This document shows, one piece after another, positions 61,603 through 64,000 of a DNA stretch of 64,000 bases. The stretch spans positions 100,315-164,314 of the forward strand of contig CANRYS010000004.1 in assembly GCA_947644305.1 (NCBI GenBank), in the 5' to 3' direction. Both the position numbers and the translations under genes were made by a program. Numbering within the stretch: position 1 is the first letter of the stretch; every line of letters starts with the position of its first letter. A model generated the notes under the pieces. The model was not told where the DNA came from and did not search any database. It worked only from the letters and a program-made list of their open reading frames with translations. The DNA is from an uncultured Roseburia sp. GTDB lineage: Bacteria; Bacillota; Clostridia; Lachnospirales; Lachnospiraceae.

Positions 61603-63780
61603 TTACTTCTCCTGCCCAGTCAGACCAAATACGGCATGTACCACCTTTTCTGTAGCATGTCCGTCTTCCCAGGAACAGTATTTTTTGCAAAAACGATCAT
61701 ATTTTTCCTGATATTCCTCTTTAACCTCATCGATCCGGCGAATGGACTCTATGATTTCCTCCGTCTCAAAAAGCATTGGCCCCGGAAGCTCTTCCTCCAC
61801 ATCCATATAAAATCCCCGGAGTACACTTCGGTATTTTTCCAGATCATAGGTAAAAAACAGCATAGGCCTTCTTAGATTCGCATAGTCAAAAAAGACTGAG
61901 GAATAATCTGTGATCAAAATATCCGATATCAGATAGAGTCTGGCGATATCATCGTATTTGCTCAGATTCCATGCAAATCCTTCATACTGACTCAGATCAA
62001 GAAAATCTGCGATAAAATAATGGGTTCTAAGGATCACCACATACTCTTTTCCTAGTTCCCTCTTCATCTGCTCCAGATCCAGTTTCAGAGTAAATTTATA
62101 CTGGGCATGGCCATAAAATTCATCGTCTCGCCAGGTCGGGGCATAGAGGATCACTTTCTTATCCTCTGGTATACCAAGCTCCAACTTAATCTTTCTCATC
62201 CGTTGCTCTTTGTCTTCCCGGTACAAAATATCATTTCTCGGATAACCCGTCTCCAGCATTTTCCCATCATACATAAAGGCGCGGCGAAAAATATCCTCCG
62301 AAAACTGATTGGGCGCCACCAGATAATCCCAGGAACGGGTCTGGATATAGAACTGCTCCTTATACAGCGGTGAGGCTGTGGTCACATCTTCCATGTCAAA
62401 TACCAATTTCTTCAATGGCGTTCCATGCCAGGTCTCCAAAAACACATTGCCCTTCCGCTTGATAAAATACTGGGGCTGTCTTCCATTAAAAACAATATAC
62501 TTTGCCCTTGCCATATAATAGAAATATTTAAAACTAAATCGCTTCATCTGACCGGATGAGTATGGAAGACTTAACTTCTTCCCCGCATTTACCCACATAT
62601 AGTTATATTTCCCTGGATATTTTTCATTAAGGTACTCAAAAATATACTTCGGGCTGTCAGAATAGCTTTTCCCAAAAAAGCTCTCAAAGATCACGGTATC
62701 CTCCATCATCTTCATCTTAGAAAATACCTTCTCATACAGATAGCGCTTCCGGCTGGTGCAGATTCGGAACAGTGTCTGTTTTCTCGCATGATTCCTGGTC
62801 TTCTTGGCAAGTCCCGCCGCATCCCCAGCCATTCCGTAGCGGATCAACTTTTTGGGATGATGCTTCAACATACGGTATACACCATTTCCCAGCAGCTTCA
62901 GGGTATCCTGAAGGACAATCGCCGTCTCTTTTTGTTTCGCCGGCTTTGCCTCCACCAAAAAAGAAGCGATCCTGGTCACAAGCCACTTGACAAATTTATA
63001 ATCCAGATACTGATTCTTACTCTCATCCTGGGCAGGAATGAATTTCTTTGCCCTGCGATAAGCCTCCATACCCTCAAATACCTTTTTTTCATCATCCTTC
63101 GCCTGCAACAGCGAAGGCAGGTTCACTGGATCATTATGTTTTCTCTTAATATATAAACCATCTTCACAAAACGATGTTTTTTCTGCATGAGAGAGCACCT
63201 GCATCAAAAAGGGTAAATCTGAAAAATAATGCAGATCTTCACAAAATCGAATCGAATGCTCCTGGATCACCTTTCGGGAGATCAACATTCCAAGAATCGT
63301 TATCCCTTGAAGACTCTTGGCCCGCATAGGAAGGTATTCATAGGCATTGTCCATATCCCCATCATACACTTTATGCTCCACACCGTTCTGGCGGTCCAAT
63401 TCCTCTCCGTTGTCAAAATATACCTTTCGGCTGTACCACGTACTTTGAAGTCTGCCATAGGCCACTCCACCAGGCACTTCCCTTTCCACAAGCCGCTCCA
63501 ACGTATCCGAAGCCAGATAATCATCGGCATCCATAAAAAAGATATATTCCCCGGCAGCGCTATCAAGTCCAACATTCCTTGCCGCTGCCACGCCGCCTGC
63601 GCCTCCTGTGCGGGCAAAATGTATCGACAGTCCGTTCCATTCACTCACATCTGGTTTATCACATCCGTCACATACCATGATCACTTCAAAATCATGGAAA
63701 CTCTGTTCTGCCAAACTTCCCAGACAGTCACGGATATAGTTCTTTTCATCGTGATAAGCTACAATTACACTTATCTTCAC
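61603..63780 (-). CDS. GT2 glycosyltransferase fused to CDP-glycerol glycerophosphotransferase
   Basis: Paralogue of the downstream fusion, 725 residues. The GT2 domain (about 1-220) has ISVIVAYHDEKNYIRDCL, VAAARNVGL and the metal site FFMDADDYL. The TagF-like domain (about 365-720) repeats the family motifs ESFFGKSYSDSPKYIFEYL, ETWHGTPLKKLVFD, TGYPRNDILY, LYAPTWRDDEFYG and ITDYSSVFFDYANLRRPM. The start is GTG (63778-63780), eight bases after GGAGG. It is the first gene of the three-gene unit within the window. The three genes probably act in sequence on one teichoic-acid-like polymer. Confidence 0.92.
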   Translation of the reverse strand: MKISVIVAYHDEKNYIRDCLGSLAEQSFHDFEVIMVCDGCDKPDVSEWNGLSIHFARTGGAGGVAAARNVGLDSAAGEYIFFMDADDYLASDTLERLVEREVPGGVAYGRLQSTWYSRKVYFDNGEELDRQNGVEHKVYDGDMDNAYEYLPMRAKSLQGITILGMLISRKVIQEHSIRFCEDLHYFSDLPFLMQVLSHAEKTSFCEDGLYIKRKHNDPVNLPSLLQAKDDEKKVFEGMEAYRRAKKFIPAQDESKNQYLDYKFVKWLVTRIASFLVEAKPAKQKETAIVLQDTLKLLGNGVYRMLKHHPKKLIRYGMAGDAAGLAKKTRNHARKQTLFRICTSRKRYLYEKVFSKMKMMEDTVIFESFFGKSYSDSPKYIFEYLNEKYPGKYNYMWVNAGKKLSLPYSSGQMKRFSFKYFYYMARAKYIVFNGRQPQYFIKRKGNVFLETWHGTPLKKLVFDMEDVTTASPLYKEQFYIQTRSWDYLVAPNQFSEDIFRRAFMYDGKMLETGYPRNDILYREDKEQRMRKIKLELGIPEDKKVILYAPTWRDDEFYGHAQYKFTLKLDLEQMKRELGKEYVVILRTHYFIADFLDLSQYEGFAWNLSKYDDIARLYLISDILITDYSSVFFDYANLRRPMLFFTYDLEKYRSVLRGFYMDVEEELPGPMLFETEEIIESIRRIDEVKEEYQEKYDRFCKKYCSWEDGHATEKVVHAVFGLTGQEK

Positions 63781-64000
63781 TGATCATTCCTCCAGCATAA
63801 TATAATAAGGTATCATACAGATACCCGGCCTATTGTATCTAAAATAATTAAATGCGGATTTTCGTGCATGCTAATTGCACATTTAAGTCCGACAGGACTT
63901 ATTTTATCACATGTATATCCTGTGTGGCAAGAAATAAAATGCACCCTTAGCTCGACGGTGCCAATTTGAACCCTGTTTCGTTCTGCGCTAGCAGCAAAAT
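63781..64000. other. intergenic end of the window
   Basis: No gene seen. A short stem AAGTCC/GGACTT (63885-63900) followed by ATTTTATC could be a weak plus-strand terminator, and GTGC/GCAC pairing lies just upstream. The promoter of the transferase operon should lie here, but none is convincing. Confidence 0.35.

Noticed and set aside
63885..63908. Short stem near the window end as a terminator
   Set aside because: Only six base pairs with an interrupted T tract; too weak to list as a terminator.
1..64000. CRISPR arrays, tRNA, rRNA genes, transposase genes and prophage modules
   Set aside because: None seen by eye. The only repeat structures are terminators, the palindromic element at 27.7 kb and paralogous coding sequence in the transferase operon.

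Overview
The window looks like chromosome of a low-to-mid GC, Gram-positive, spore-forming and flagellated anaerobe of the Clostridia, most likely a Lachnospiraceae gut bacterium. The markers are spoVAD/spoVAE, a fused SecDF, an Mbl-type MreB next to FlgF/FlgG rod genes, the SCIFF peptide with its radical-SAM maturase, strong AGGAGG ribosome binding sites, teichoic-acid type CDP-glycerol transferases and a multidomain GH43 xylan/arabinan enzyme. This assignment is inferred from gene content; no 16S rRNA or tRNA gene was seen.

Layout. 0-3.6 kb (minus): a two-permease ABC exporter behind a small secreted peptide resembling the lactococcin-972 family. 3.6-5.7 kb (plus): a possible small RNA, then a PadR regulator with three small membrane or secreted proteins. 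5.7-8.4 kb (minus): a secreted GH43 enzyme with three carbohydrate-binding modules and a 15-codon leader ORF. 8.6-12.7 kb (minus): an A+T-rich accessory stretch with an XRE regulator, a lipoprotein/membrane pair, a HAD phosphatase and a Nudix remnant. 12.8-17.1 kb (minus): spoVAE, spoVAD, secDF and tadA.

17.2-27.6 kb (plus): a ten-gene Mrp/Mbh-like cation/proton antiporter operon with four NuoL/M/N-type subunits, ending in prmA. 27.7-30.4 kb (plus): a palindromic MITE-like element, an ECF sigma factor and a membrane-anchored beta-propeller protein that may be its anti-sigma partner. 30.5-39.4 kb (minus): a glycosyltransferase and UDP-galactopyranose mutase, a YvyF-like protein, ComF, RecD2, then rod-binding protein, FlgG, FlgF and Mbl. 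39.5-41.7 kb (minus): SCIFF maturase, SCIFF peptide and a small membrane protein. 41.8-42.6 kb (plus): a PHP phosphoesterase.

42.6-51.6 kb (minus): ThiE and a CBS-domain protein sit downstream of a five-gene cluster of unknown function. It comprises a three-TM protein, an 1180-residue beta-sandwich/helical-repeat protein, an actin/Hsp70-fold ATPase-like protein, a TPR-like protein and a two-TM coiled-coil protein, and is the best candidate for an undescribed system. 51.7-54.9 kb: a MntP/YtaF-like membrane protein (minus) and a Ca2+-type P-ATPase (plus).

54.9-58.0 kb (minus) is a second accessory island, visibly A+T-rich. It holds a PEP-utilising phosphotransferase lacking its ATP-grasp domain, a decayed nucleotide-cyclase-like gene and a small ORF, all downstream of a promoter carrying three Spo0A-type boxes at 10-bp spacing. 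58.0-63.8 kb (minus): three tandem CDP-glycerol glycerophosphotransferase paralogues, two fused to an N-terminal GT2 domain, for wall polymer synthesis.
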